Part shown: in pieces, positions 1-9,479 of the stretch | How positions within the stretch are numbered: position 1 is the first letter of the stretch | Layout of the letters: each line of letters opens with the position of its first letter | Assembly (NCBI GenBank): GCA_963582065.1 | Contig: CAUZRQ010000010.1 | Span: 1 to 64,000 of the forward strand | DNA length: 64,000 nt | Direction of reading: 5' to 3' | Source of the DNA: UBA8437 sp963582065 | GTDB taxonomy: Bacteria; Planctomycetota; Planctomycetia; Planctomycetales; Planctomycetaceae | Position numbers and translations under genes: made by a program | Notes under the pieces: model-generated | Database searches by the model: none | Seen by the model: only the letters and a program-made list of their open reading frames with translations | Told to the model about the DNA's origin: nothing

Positions 1-2
1 AC

Positions 3-170
3 GCCGATGGCGATGCCGACGCCGATGCTTCTGGCGACGACGACGCCGATGGCGATGCCGACGCCGATGCTTCTGGCGACGACGACGCCGATGGCGATGC
101 CGACGCCGATGCTTCTGGCGACGACGACGCCGATGGCGATGCCGACGCCGATGCTTCTGGCGACGACGAA
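3..170 (+). repeat. Four tandem copies of a 42-bp coding repeat
   Basis: Four consecutive 42-bp units (3-44, 45-86, 87-128, 129-170) differ only at the last codon of the fourth copy, GAA instead of GAC. The period is a multiple of three, so copy-number change would lengthen or shorten the acidic tail of the encoded protein without breaking the frame. More copies may lie upstream of the window. Confidence 0.9.
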
Positions 171-179
171 AAGGCCTAG
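3..179 (+). CDS. C-terminus of an acidic tandem-repeat protein (5' end outside window)
   Basis: The frame is open from the left edge to a TAG stop at 177-179. It encodes four copies of a 14-residue unit, ADGDADADASGDDD, and ends Glu-Lys-Ala. The DNA period is exactly 42 bases (units start at 3, 45, 87 and 129) and the copies are almost identical, so they arose by recent tandem duplication. Only this tail is visible, so the function is unknown. Asp-rich low-complexity tails like this occur in secreted or calcium-binding surface proteins, but that is inference. A strong hairpin follows 35 bases after the stop. Confidence 0.7.
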   Translation, partial: ADGDADADASGDDDADGDADADASGDDDADGDADADASGDDDADGDADADASGDDEKA

Positions 180-214
180 TGCCCGTCGACTCCGACCGGA
201 CTTCCCGGATAACC

Positions 215-252
215 GTAACGGCCCTTCCGTGATAAAACGGAAGGGCCGTTAC
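215..252 (+). terminator. Perfect 16-bp stem hairpin, likely transcription terminator
   Basis: A 16-base arm (215-230) pairs perfectly with 237-252 across a 6-base loop. It lies 35 bases after the stop of the repeat protein. The T tract after the stem is short (ATTTG), so termination may not be purely intrinsic, but position and stem strength support a terminator. Confidence 0.7.
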
Positions 253-432
253 ATTTGCGCCAGTTGCCCTCTCTGCCTGACCGGAGAGGTTTACGCATGC
301 TGTTCAGATTGAGACCCCGGCGACCGCGGCCGATAAAACTCCACGGACAAACACGGACCGTCCCGGCTTCTCACCGGGACTCCCGGTCACACACAACGCT
401 TACGCACATGCCCTTCATTGCACCGAGGTATC

Positions 433-1263
433 ATGCCGGCCACCGCAAGACGAACAACACGAGTTCAGGCTCCACTGGAAACCTACCTGCGGGAGATCAA
501 CGAAACGGATCTTTTGACAGCCCAGCAAGAACAGGAATTGGGATTCCGGATTGAAGAAGGGGACCAAGAAGCTCGTGATTTGATGGTCCGAGCCAACCTG
601 CGACTGGTGGTCAAGATCGCCCGCGCCTACAACAGCCACGGACTGCCGTTGCAGGACCTCATCGAAGAGGGGAACCTGGGACTGTTGCGGGCCGTCGAGG
701 GTTTCGATCCGACGATGGGAACCCGCTTCAGCACATATGCGAGCTACTGGATCAAGCAGTCGATCAAGCGGGCCATGGTCAACTCGGGCAAGACCATCCG
801 AATCCCGGCTTACATGGTCGAATTGCTCAGCAAGTGGCGCCGCAACACCGCATTGCTCCACGAGGAACTGGACCGCACTCCGACGCACGAGGAGGTTGCC
901 GAGTTCATGTCGCTGACTCCTAAGAAGCTGGCGATTGTCCGCAAGGCGATCCAGCTCTACAACGCGACCCCCCAGGGGGCGGATGACTCCCCCTGCCTGA
1001 TGGGCGAACTGGTCATAGACGAACGTGGCAAGACACCAGACGAGGAGATCATCGAAAGCGACAACCTTCGCCACGTCTATCGCATGCTCGAGCGTATGGA
1101 CCCGCGCGAGGCCGACATTCTCCGCATGAGATTCGGGCTCGACGGTGAAGAACCGAAGACACTGAAGGAAATCGGAGTCGTTTTGGGTCTGACTCGCGAA
1201 CGCGTCCGACAGATCGAGGCCGAAGCACTGACAGCGCTCGCCGGAGGTCTCGCTTCCGAATAG
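433..1263 (+). CDS. RNA polymerase sigma-70 family factor (RpoD/RpoS-like, group 2/3)
   Basis: Directs RNA polymerase to a promoter class. The 276-residue protein has region 1.2 (about 14-45, LETYLREINETDLLTA), region 2 (about 46-116, with DLIEEGNLGLLRAVEGFDP and FSTYASYWIKQSIKRAM), region 3 (about 125-190) and region 4 (about 215-276) ending in the helix-turn-helix TLKEIGVVLGLTRERVRQIE. There is no region 1.1 and no non-conserved insert, so it is shorter than a housekeeping RpoD and more like an alternative factor. ATG 433 is preferred: GAGG lies 4 bases upstream. A TTG at 418 would add five residues. The gene stands alone between a terminator and the convergent glc operon. Confidence 0.93.
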   Translation: MPATARRTTRVQAPLETYLREINETDLLTAQQEQELGFRIEEGDQEARDLMVRANLRLVVKIARAYNSHGLPLQDLIEEGNLGLLRAVEGFDPTMGTRFSTYASYWIKQSIKRAMVNSGKTIRIPAYMVELLSKWRRNTALLHEELDRTPTHEEVAEFMSLTPKKLAIVRKAIQLYNATPQGADDSPCLMGELVIDERGKTPDEEIIESDNLRHVYRMLERMDPREADILRMRFGLDGEEPKTLKEIGVVLGLTRERVRQIEAEALTALAGGLASE

Positions 1264-1290
1264 ACCATCGCCTGCCGTGCCGTACCAGCC

Positions 1291-2627
1291 TCACGTCTCA
1301 AACGGCGACGCCCCGGCTGCACCACGGTAACTCAGGTCGAGCACTTCCACCGGATGCACGACGCGCACCGGCCGATCCCGCCCGCGAAGTGCCGCCTGGA
1401 GCTGCAACGAGCAACCGGCGTTGCCGGTCACGACCACGTCCGCCCCGGTGCTCTCGATGTGAGCCACCTTGCGGGCGACAAGATCGTCTGCCATCTCTGG
1501 CTCAGTCAGGTTGTAGCTCCCTGCCGCTCCACAGCAGATGTCCGATTCGGGCAATGCGACAAGTTCGAGACCGGGAACCTGCTCCAGCAACTCCCGAGGT
1601 GCCTGCCGAACACCCTGTGCGTGGACCAGGTGGCAGGCGTCATGATATGTGGCACGCCAGGGCACTTCGCCGGTCGGACGCCGCAAACCCAATTCGGCGA
1701 GAAACTCGGAGACGTCCTTCACGCGATCTGCAAATTCGCCAAGCACCTCGACAGCCGCCTGTTCGACTCCCTCGGTTTCCTCGCCCATGTGCCGGTAGTC
1801 CTTGAGCATCGATCCACAACCCGCCACGTTGACAATGATTGCATCAAGGTCATCAGGAAAGGCGGCGGCATTCCGCCGGGCCATCGCCACGGCGGGTTCG
1901 TCCGAACCACTGTGATAGTGAATCGCTCCACAACACCCCTGTTTTCTGGGTACGACCACTTCACACCCGTTGGCCTGCAGGACCCTGGCTGTGGCCCGGT
2001 TGGTTTCAGAGAACATGGCCTCGCCGACGCAACCGGTGAACAGCCCCACACGGGCCCGACATTCGCCGTCTGCCGGCAACACCTCGGGTAACGCCGCCCT
2101 CTGCGGCCCCAACTTCGGAAGCAGCCCGTACATTCGACCAAACGGTCCCGGCAACAGCTTCGGCAGGCCGGTCCACTCGGCCACTCGGTCCAGCCCCAGG
2201 CGTTGCATCAACCGAGCCGGTGCCAGCGCCAGCCGCAGACGCCGGGGAAAAGGAAACAGGCCGTAGAGCACCAACCGCTGAAACCACCCGGGCCGCTCGG
2301 CCTTCTGCATGTCGATTCGAAACGGTTCGATCAATCGGCCGTATTGCACACCTGACGGACAGGCCGTCTCGCAACTGCGGCAATCCAGGCACAGGTCGAG
2401 ATGTCGGCGGACGCCCGGCGTCAGTTCAACCCGGCCGTCAACAACACCCCGCATCAGATAAATTCGGCCTCTCGGGCTGTCGTTCTCATTGCCCGTCTCG
2501 AGATACGTCGGGCAGGCCGATAGGCACAGTCCGCAGTGCACGCAATCCAAGAATCGTCCGTAGTCGATCCCCGCTCCAACCGGGGACGCCGGGACTGGCC
2601 TGGCAGCAGGCTCGGGAACTGTGCCGC

Positions 2628-2631
<4 letters not shown>
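1291..2631 (-). CDS. glcF: Glycolate oxidase iron-sulfur subunit GlcF
   Basis: Electron-transfer subunit of glycolate oxidase, which converts glycolate to glyoxylate together with GlcD and GlcE. The 446-residue protein starts with two ferredoxin-type [4Fe-4S] clusters (CVHCGLCLSACP near residue 31 and CLDCRSCETACP near 81). Two CCG domains follow (GCCGAIHYHSG and ICCGAAGSYN), as in heterodisulfide-reductase-like subunits. Its ATG overlaps the TGA of glcE by 4 bases, so it is the third and translationally coupled gene of a glcD-glcE-glcF operon read on the minus strand. Confidence 0.93.
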
Positions 2632-3896
<1,265 letters not shown>

Positions 3897-3913
3897 GGAT
3901 TTGCGGCCCTCGT

Positions 3914-5389
3914 TCACGATGCCGCCTGCTTTCCTGGACGGGACCGCTCGATGTGCTCCATTCCGCAGGCACCGGCCGTCGGCAACATCTTCCCGGGACT
4001 GCATGATCCGCGAGGATTGAACGCCATTCGCACACTCGCCATCACCGCCAGATCGTCCTCGGTGAACATACGCTCCATGAACTCCAGCTTCTCGACACCG
4101 ATCCCGTGTTCGCCGGTCACGCTGCCGCCAAGATCGATGCACTTGCCCAGGATTTCGTCACTGGCCCGAAAGACCCTCGCAATCTGATCCTCATCCCGCT
4201 CATCAAACAACAGGATCGGGTGAATATTGCCGTCCCCGGCATGGAACACGTTGACGATGCGGATCTCGTGCCGCTCACCCGCTTCGATGATGAATTCCAG
4301 AATCTCGGGCAGCTTCGTCCTCGGCACCACTCCGTCCTGGGTGCAGTAACTGGGACTCAGACGACCGATCGCACCGAAGGCCTGCTTTCGACACTTCCAG
4401 AGCAACGCCCGCTGCTGCTCGGTTTCGGCACGCCGCACCTCCCTGGCCCCCTGCTCTTCGCAGAGGCGGATAATTTGTTCTGCCTCATCGTCCACGGCCA
4501 CTTCCAGTCCGTCCACCTCGATCAACAGCACGGCCGCCGCGTCCAGGGGAAATCCGAACCCATAGGCCGCCTCGACCGCTTCTATGATGCCCTGGTCCAT
4601 CATCTCCAGTGCCGCCGGGACGATGCCGGCGGCGATGATCTGGCTGATCGCCTGAGTGGCATCTCCAACCGTCTCGAAGATACCCAGCAACGTCCTGTAG
4701 GCCTCCGGGTCGCGAGTCAACCGCACGGTCACTCGTGTGCAAATCCCAAAGGTGCCCTCGCTGCCGACAAACAACCCGACCAGGTCGTACCCGGCCAGGC
4801 CCTCGGCCGGTCCACCCAGCTCCACCACCCGCCCGTCGGGCATCACCACCTCAAGTCCCAGCACATGGTTGACCGTCACGCCGTACTTCAGCGTGTGGGG
4901 CCCGCCGGAATTCGTAGCAACATTGCCGCCGATCGTGCAGGCTCCCTGGCTCGACGGATCCGGCGCATAGTGAAAGCCAGTACCGGCCAGGTGCCGTGTG
5001 AGGTGAAGATTGACCAGACCCGGCTCGACCACCGCATACCGGTCCTGAAGGTTGACCTCCAGAATCCTCTTCATTCGTGTCAGGGCAATCATCACCCCGC
5101 CACCCACCGGCAAACATCCCCCGGCCAGGCTGGTGCCAGCTCCTCGCGGGACAAATGGCACATCGAACTCATTGCAGGTCCGCACAATTTCGACCACCTG
5201 CTCGGTCGTCGTCGGTAACAGCACCACGTCGGGCGCCTTCTTCTCGACCACGTATCCGTCACATTCGTAGACGACCAACTCGTCAGCGGCAGTCAACACG
5301 CCGTCATCACCCAGGATACGACAAAAGCGGTCGACCAACTCCGCCGCAACGGGAACGGTTCCATCCGGTGCGGGTTGCGTTGAGGCCAT
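3914..5389 (-). CDS. glcD: Glycolate oxidase catalytic subunit GlcD (FAD-linked)
   Basis: FAD-linked oxidase of the glycolate/D-lactate dehydrogenase family; oxidises glycolate and passes electrons to GlcE/GlcF. The 491-residue protein has the PCMH FAD site (PRGAGTSLAGG near residue 81, IGGNVATNSGGPHTLKYG) and the C-terminal FAD-oxidase domain with FHAGDGNIHP and VTGEHGIGVEK. ATG 5389 gives MASTQPAP; a GTG at 5398 in the same frame is the alternative. A perfect inverted repeat sits directly at this start. It is the first of three coupled genes. Confidence 0.93.
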   Translation of the reverse strand: MASTQPAPDGTVPVAAELVDRFCRILGDDGVLTAADELVVYECDGYVVEKKAPDVVLLPTTTEQVVEIVRTCNEFDVPFVPRGAGTSLAGGCLPVGGGVMIALTRMKRILEVNLQDRYAVVEPGLVNLHLTRHLAGTGFHYAPDPSSQGACTIGGNVATNSGGPHTLKYGVTVNHVLGLEVVMPDGRVVELGGPAEGLAGYDLVGLFVGSEGTFGICTRVTVRLTRDPEAYRTLLGIFETVGDATQAISQIIAAGIVPAALEMMDQGIIEAVEAAYGFGFPLDAAAVLLIEVDGLEVAVDDEAEQIIRLCEEQGAREVRRAETEQQRALLWKCRKQAFGAIGRLSPSYCTQDGVVPRTKLPEILEFIIEAGERHEIRIVNVFHAGDGNIHPILLFDERDEDQIARVFRASDEILGKCIDLGGSVTGEHGIGVEKLEFMERMFTEDDLAVMASVRMAFNPRGSCSPGKMLPTAGACGMEHIERSRPGKQAAS

Positions 5390-5413
5390 GGTCGGCACAT
5401 TCTATGCCGACCA
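5389..5413. promoter_or_regulatory. Perfect 9-bp inverted repeat at the glcD start codon
   Basis: TGGTCGGCA (5389-5397) and TGCCGACCA (5405-5413) are perfect reverse complements separated by 7 bases. The dyad abuts the glcD ATG at 5389 and contains the alternative GTG at 5398. In DNA it could be an operator for a repressor of glycolate use. In RNA it would form a hairpin that buries the translation start. No dedicated regulator is seen next to it. Confidence 0.45.
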
Positions 5414-5471
5414 CACCATGCAGGAAAGCCAGCATCGGCGGAGCATCGCCGATCCAGCCCCGCTTGGCATC

Positions 5472-5708
5472 TCAGCGACGGGGACCCGCAACCGTCCGTT
5501 CTGCGGTGACTTGAGGCAGCATCCGGTCCGGTGCGCCCATGCGGCGGGTTTCTCGACGGAGTGTCGCAAACCGCTCGCCCAACTCCGTGATCCGCTCCTG
5601 CTGGCGTTCGATCCGGACGCGAGTCGACTCGATTTGGGTCTCGAGCACCAAGCCGGCCAGCCAGACCAGCACCACCAGCGAGACAGCTCCCAGCAGGCGA
5701 TGTATCAT
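5472..5708 (-). CDS. Small FtsL-like membrane protein (one TM helix plus coiled coil)
   Basis: Not recognised by sequence family. The 78 residues consist of a very short cytoplasmic start (MIHR), one membrane helix (about 5-22, LLGAVSLVVLVWLAGLVL) and a charged heptad-like region (about 24-60, IESTRVRIERQQERITEL). This is the size and topology of the divisome proteins FtsL and DivIC. FtsL is usually encoded just after rsmH; here it lies two genes downstream of rsmH with a LysM protein between. Assignment rests on architecture and position only. Confidence 0.55.
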   Translation of the reverse strand: MIHRLLGAVSLVVLVWLAGLVLETQIESTRVRIERQQERITELGERFATLRRETRRMGAPDRMLPQVTAERTVAGPRR

Positions 5709-5801
5709 CGGTCAGTACCCTGGAGAGACCCTGTCCAGCACCGCGACGGGAGCGACCACCACCTGGTCCGACCACGCGGAAACGCCCGTTTTCTCTCCAC
5801 C

Positions 5802-7091
5802 CTATCGACGCAGTCCCGCATCGGGGGCCAACGGCAAACGGGTCGCGTCGGCGGGCATCCGCAATACCGTCCCCGGCTTCAGCTTGTGGGGACTGGGCAA
5901 TTGGTCCCGGTTCATCCGGAAGATCTGGATCCAGCGAGATCTCCGGCCCAGGTGCAGTCGGGCAATGTCGGTCAGCGTGTCATCGGACCCGACGTTGTAG
6001 ACCGGGTCCCCGTTGGCATCGATCTGGAACCCCACCGTCCGAGCCGGCCCGCCCGTGGCGGCAACCGTGCGAGGCAACAACCCGGCGTAGCGTGTTTCAA
6101 GCAGTTGTCGCGACGGAACCAGCACCTTCATCCCCGGTCGCATCAGACGGGGATCGGGAATCCGTCTGCGGTTGTACTCGGCCAGCGCCTGAAAGTACCG
6201 GGCTGTCCCGTAATGGCGCCGCGAAATGGTCCAGTAACTGTCGCCCGACTGCACGGCGTACACAGCAGGCACCGGATCCTCCGGCTGCGGACCACCCGGA
6301 CCCAAACCGAACGCCGAGCGGCCACCGGCGCCGATCGGCTGAGCCGTCCCGGAAGCGTCAAACGACTGTGGACGTGTGCCGGTGCGGGCCCCGAAATCTC
6401 GTGTCGCAACGGAATCGCCGTCAGCCGCGAAAGGTGTTCGTTCAACAGCCGGCGCGGCCGCGGGGGCCCACTGGAAATCGCGGCCGGTTCCCGGAGTGGA
6501 TTCGCTGCGAGAATCGAAGGCCGGCGGACCTGTGACACCGCCGCCCTGCAGAGGGTCACGACGCGTCGAAAACCCCGGACCTTCTCCGCTTCTGGCCAGC
6601 CGCGGAGCGTTCGACGGAAATTCATCGCCCACACCATTCGCAAACGGAGCGGGAGTGCCGCCGTTGCTCACATCAAATGACGGCGGTCCGGAAAACGGCT
6701 CCGGTTCGTTCTGTGGAATCGCTCCCAATCGCCTGCGGTCCAGTGCTGACCCGCCATCATCGAGCGGAATTCGAGCCACCGAGTTCGAGTCGACCTGTCC
6801 GAACGGTGGCGTCACCGGATCCCCCAATGAACTCCTTGCGGCTCCACCCAGGGCGGCCGAACCATCTCGCTCGGGAAAACCATCCGCCCCAGCATACGAC
6901 CCCGATTCGACACCGCCCGGATCCGACACGGAACCGTCTGGCGTCTCCCCGTCAGCAATCGCTGGTTGCGTGTCCGGGGATTCGACGGATTCGGTGTCTC
7001 GCTGCCAAGTGAAGGCCCAGGCAACCAGCCCGACCATGACCACCACCAGCCCGACCCGCCAGCCAGTCTGCCAAGACCCGTTGCTCCTCAT
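5802..7091 (-). CDS. Membrane-anchored protein with two C-terminal LysM domains
   Basis: Likely a cell-wall-associated protein. It has an N-terminal membrane anchor (about residues 10-28, WRVGLVVVMVGLVAWAFTW), a long low-complexity Gly/Pro/Ser/Asp-rich linker, and two LysM modules near the C-terminus (YAVQSGDSYWTISRRHYG and YNVGSDDTLTDIARLHLG), which bind peptidoglycan GlcNAc. The ATG at 7091 has an excellent Shine-Dalgarno (GGAGG, 7-base spacing) and starts 80 bases after the rsmH stop. The frame stays open to an ATG at 7274 inside rsmH, but that upstream part shows no domain. The position between rsmH and the FtsL-like gene suggests an envelope role. Confidence 0.8.
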   Translation of the reverse strand: MRSNGSWQTGWRVGLVVVMVGLVAWAFTWQRDTESVESPDTQPAIADGETPDGSVSDPGGVESGSYAGADGFPERDGSAALGGAARSSLGDPVTPPFGQVDSNSVARIPLDDGGSALDRRRLGAIPQNEPEPFSGPPSFDVSNGGTPAPFANGVGDEFPSNAPRLARSGEGPGFSTRRDPLQGGGVTGPPAFDSRSESTPGTGRDFQWAPAAAPAVERTPFAADGDSVATRDFGARTGTRPQSFDASGTAQPIGAGGRSAFGLGPGGPQPEDPVPAVYAVQSGDSYWTISRRHYGTARYFQALAEYNRRRIPDPRLMRPGMKVLVPSRQLLETRYAGLLPRTVAATGGPARTVGFQIDANGDPVYNVGSDDTLTDIARLHLGRRSRWIQIFRMNRDQLPSPHKLKPGTVLRMPADATRLPLAPDAGLRR

Positions 7092-7171
7092 CCCGGCTCC
7101 TCCATCTTTCATGTCCCAGCCGTCACCGACAAACGCGGCTTCGGTCGCTGAGAGTCCTGCTGTCCCGTCGA

Positions 7172-8080
7172 TCACGCCCGCATCGCGACCCGCAGCCGAG
7201 CCGATCGGCTCCTCGGATTGACTCGCTCTTCGCGAGGCGTCGGCCGTACCGGCTTGTGAGTCAATTTCGTCCATGTGTCCTGTTCCCCGAACGCGCGTTT
7301 GACGATCCTGTCTTCGAGCGAATGGAACGAGATGACAACCAACCGCCCGCCTCGCGTAAGACTCGCTGGCAGCGTGTCGGACAATGCCCGTTCCAGGTGT
7401 ACCAATTCGTCATTGACGGCAATCCGCAACGCCTGGAAGACACGTGTCGCCGGGTGCCGTCGCCCGCGACGTCCTCCCACCGCCTCGACCACCGCTTCGG
7501 ACAGGTCCCGACCCGTCCGGATCGGTTTCTCCCGCCGGCGGCGAACCAGTTCTCCTGCAATCCTGCGGCTCTCAGGCTCGTCCCCCCACATCCGCAGGCA
7601 CTGCTCCAATTCTCCCTCCTCGACCGTCGCCAGCCATTCCCACGCCGCCCGGCCGTCCGACGAATCGAACCGCAGGTCGAGCGGACCATCATGATCAAAG
7701 CCGAAACCGCGGCGATCATCAGCGAGCTGATCCGAAGACAGTCCGAGATCCAGAAAAATGGCATCGATCGAGCCCTGCGACTGGTCCGCCTCGGACAGAA
7801 CTGCCGTGAGTTCCGAGTAACTGGCCCTATGCAGGCTGCAACCGGGATGATCGAGGACCACCGCGGCCATCTCGAGCATCGTCGGATCACGATCCAGACC
7901 GAACAGGCGTCCGTCGCTACCCAACTCCACGAGAATCCTTGATGCGTGGCCGCCCCCCCCCACTGTTCCGTCGACGACCCGCTGTCCGGGTCGTACGCCC
8001 AGCCACTCGACCACCTCGGCCACCAGGACCGGGATGTGGCAGGAGCGAGGCGGTTTGTCTGCATGCGATCGCTCGATCAT
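7172..8080 (-). CDS. rsmH: 16S rRNA (cytosine-1402-N4)-methyltransferase RsmH (MraW)
   Basis: Methylates N4 of C1402 in the ribosomal P site using SAM. The 302-residue protein has the family signatures HIPVLVAEVVEWL at the start, the SAM loop DGTVGGGGHAS, the LDLGLSSDQL motif and the C-terminal SFHSLEDRIVKRAF. ATG 8080 is chosen because family homology begins there; the frame continues upstream to 8395 without family similarity. In most bacteria rsmH opens the division and cell-wall cluster; here mraZ, ftsI and mur genes are absent from the neighbourhood. Confidence 0.95.
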   Translation of the reverse strand: MIERSHADKPPRSCHIPVLVAEVVEWLGVRPGQRVVDGTVGGGGHASRILVELGSDGRLFGLDRDPTMLEMAAVVLDHPGCSLHRASYSELTAVLSEADQSQGSIDAIFLDLGLSSDQLADDRRGFGFDHDGPLDLRFDSSDGRAAWEWLATVEEGELEQCLRMWGDEPESRRIAGELVRRRREKPIRTGRDLSEAVVEAVGGRRGRRHPATRVFQALRIAVNDELVHLERALSDTLPASLTRGGRLVVISFHSLEDRIVKRAFGEQDTWTKLTHKPVRPTPREERVNPRSRSARLRVAMRA

Positions 8081-8189
8081 TGACGAACGGTTCCGGGTGT
8101 CACACGGCGGGTTTGTAACGATTTGCCAACACCGCGCGAAGACGGGTTTCGGGCCAAACGGCAGAAACACCGCGGTGCGGCGACGACTC

Positions 8190-9314
8190 TCAGGCCCGCC
8201 CTGAAGCCGCCATCTCACGCTGCCACAGCGCCTCGTAACTGGACACCATGACGTCCAGAGAAAACTGTTCGGCCACCTTCTGCCGACCACGGCGCCCCAT
8301 CGACTCAGCCGCTTCACGATCAGACAACAACGCGACCAATGCCTCGGCCAAGCTGGTCGCGCGGTCGTCAGCCACCACCGACCCGGTCCGCCCATCCTCG
8401 ACGAGTTCGTCGGTGCCTTCCACCATTCGGGTCACCACCGGACGACCCGCAGCCATCGCTTCCAGAACCACATTCGGCATTCCCTCCCACCGGGAGGTCA
8501 GCATCAATGCACAACTGCGGATCAGCAATGCCGGGATCTCCGACACCGCGCCCATCAACTCGACCCGTTCGCTAAGCCCCAGACTCTCGATTTGCGATTC
8601 GACAAGACCGCGTAACGGCCCCTCGCCGGCCATCACCAATCGACATTCGAAATGTGACGAGTCGATTCGACCGAAGGCCTCGACCGCCGCGAGTGGGTCC
8701 TTCTGAGGATCAAGCCGTCCAATCCAGGCCACCACCGGCACCTGATCGCCGATCCCCCGGTCCGAGAGGTCCATCGGCTCGACCCCGATGAACCGATCGA
8801 TGTCGACCCCGTTGGGAATCACCTCCAGTTTTCCCGCGTCCAGGCCGCCTTTGATACGCGAGAATTCGGCTACATCCCGGCTGACACAAACATGACGACG
8901 CGCCCGCCTCGTGCAAAATCGTTCGATCCACCTTCGCCACCGCCCCCGCTGCTCGGCAACGCGGATTCCGGTCACGACGGGGTCAATCCCGGCCCGCCCC
9001 GCCGCCAGGCAACCCGCGACGTTCGCGTGGAACAGCCAGGTCTGCAGAACATCCGGAGCCAGGTCCTTCAATTCCCTCGCCAGCCTTCCCACCACCGACA
9101 CGTCCCACCGCCGGGTCACCGACAGGCACCGCACCTCGATTCCCTCGCCGCGAAGCCGTTCGACCAGTGGTTCGGACTCCGCCCCCAAAGAAATCACCGT
9201 CGGCCGCCAACGGTCTCGGTCGAGGCGGCAGATCAATTCGACGAACATCCGCTCGGCACCCCCCGCCTCCAGTTCGGTGATGCAGCAGGCCAATCGAATC
9301 GGTGTCACCGTCAC
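8190..9314 (-). CDS. Glycosyltransferase family 4 (GT-B fold)
   Basis: Transfers a sugar from a nucleotide-sugar donor, probably to a glycan or glycolipid. The roughly 374-residue protein has the GT4 N-terminal acceptor motif ELEAGGAERMFVEL, the linker VIPNGVDIDRF and the C-terminal donor site RWEGMPNVVLEAMAAGRPVV. Two in-frame GTG codons (9314 and 9308) fit the domain start, with GAGAAAG upstream of the first; the frame is open further upstream without similarity. The acceptor cannot be told from sequence. It is the first gene of the minus-strand run leading into rsmH and diverges from queA. Confidence 0.87.
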   Translation of the reverse strand: MTVTPIRLACCITELEAGGAERMFVELICRLDRDRWRPTVISLGAESEPLVERLRGEGIEVRCLSVTRRWDVSVVGRLARELKDLAPDVLQTWLFHANVAGCLAAGRAGIDPVVTGIRVAEQRGRWRRWIERFCTRRARRHVCVSRDVAEFSRIKGGLDAGKLEVIPNGVDIDRFIGVEPMDLSDRGIGDQVPVVAWIGRLDPQKDPLAAVEAFGRIDSSHFECRLVMAGEGPLRGLVESQIESLGLSERVELMGAVSEIPALLIRSCALMLTSRWEGMPNVVLEAMAAGRPVVTRMVEGTDELVEDGRTGSVVADDRATSLAEALVALLSDREAAESMGRRGRQKVAEQFSLDVMVSSYEALWQREMAASGRA

Positions 9315-9479
9315 GCCCGCTTTCTCGCCGCGTTCACCGCTTGGAGTTGCCACGCAATGGCGACTCCTGTAATACGCCCGCACGGTGCCAGTGTTGGCGC
9401 ACGGCTCGTCGGCTTTCGGCGTTCCGAGAAGCTCATCAACCCGGGCTCGCAACGGCAAGTTTCTATCGGCTGACGTGTG

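Noticed and set aside
1..170. Possible CRISPR array
   Set aside because: The repeats are directly contiguous with no spacers and are in frame in a coding sequence.
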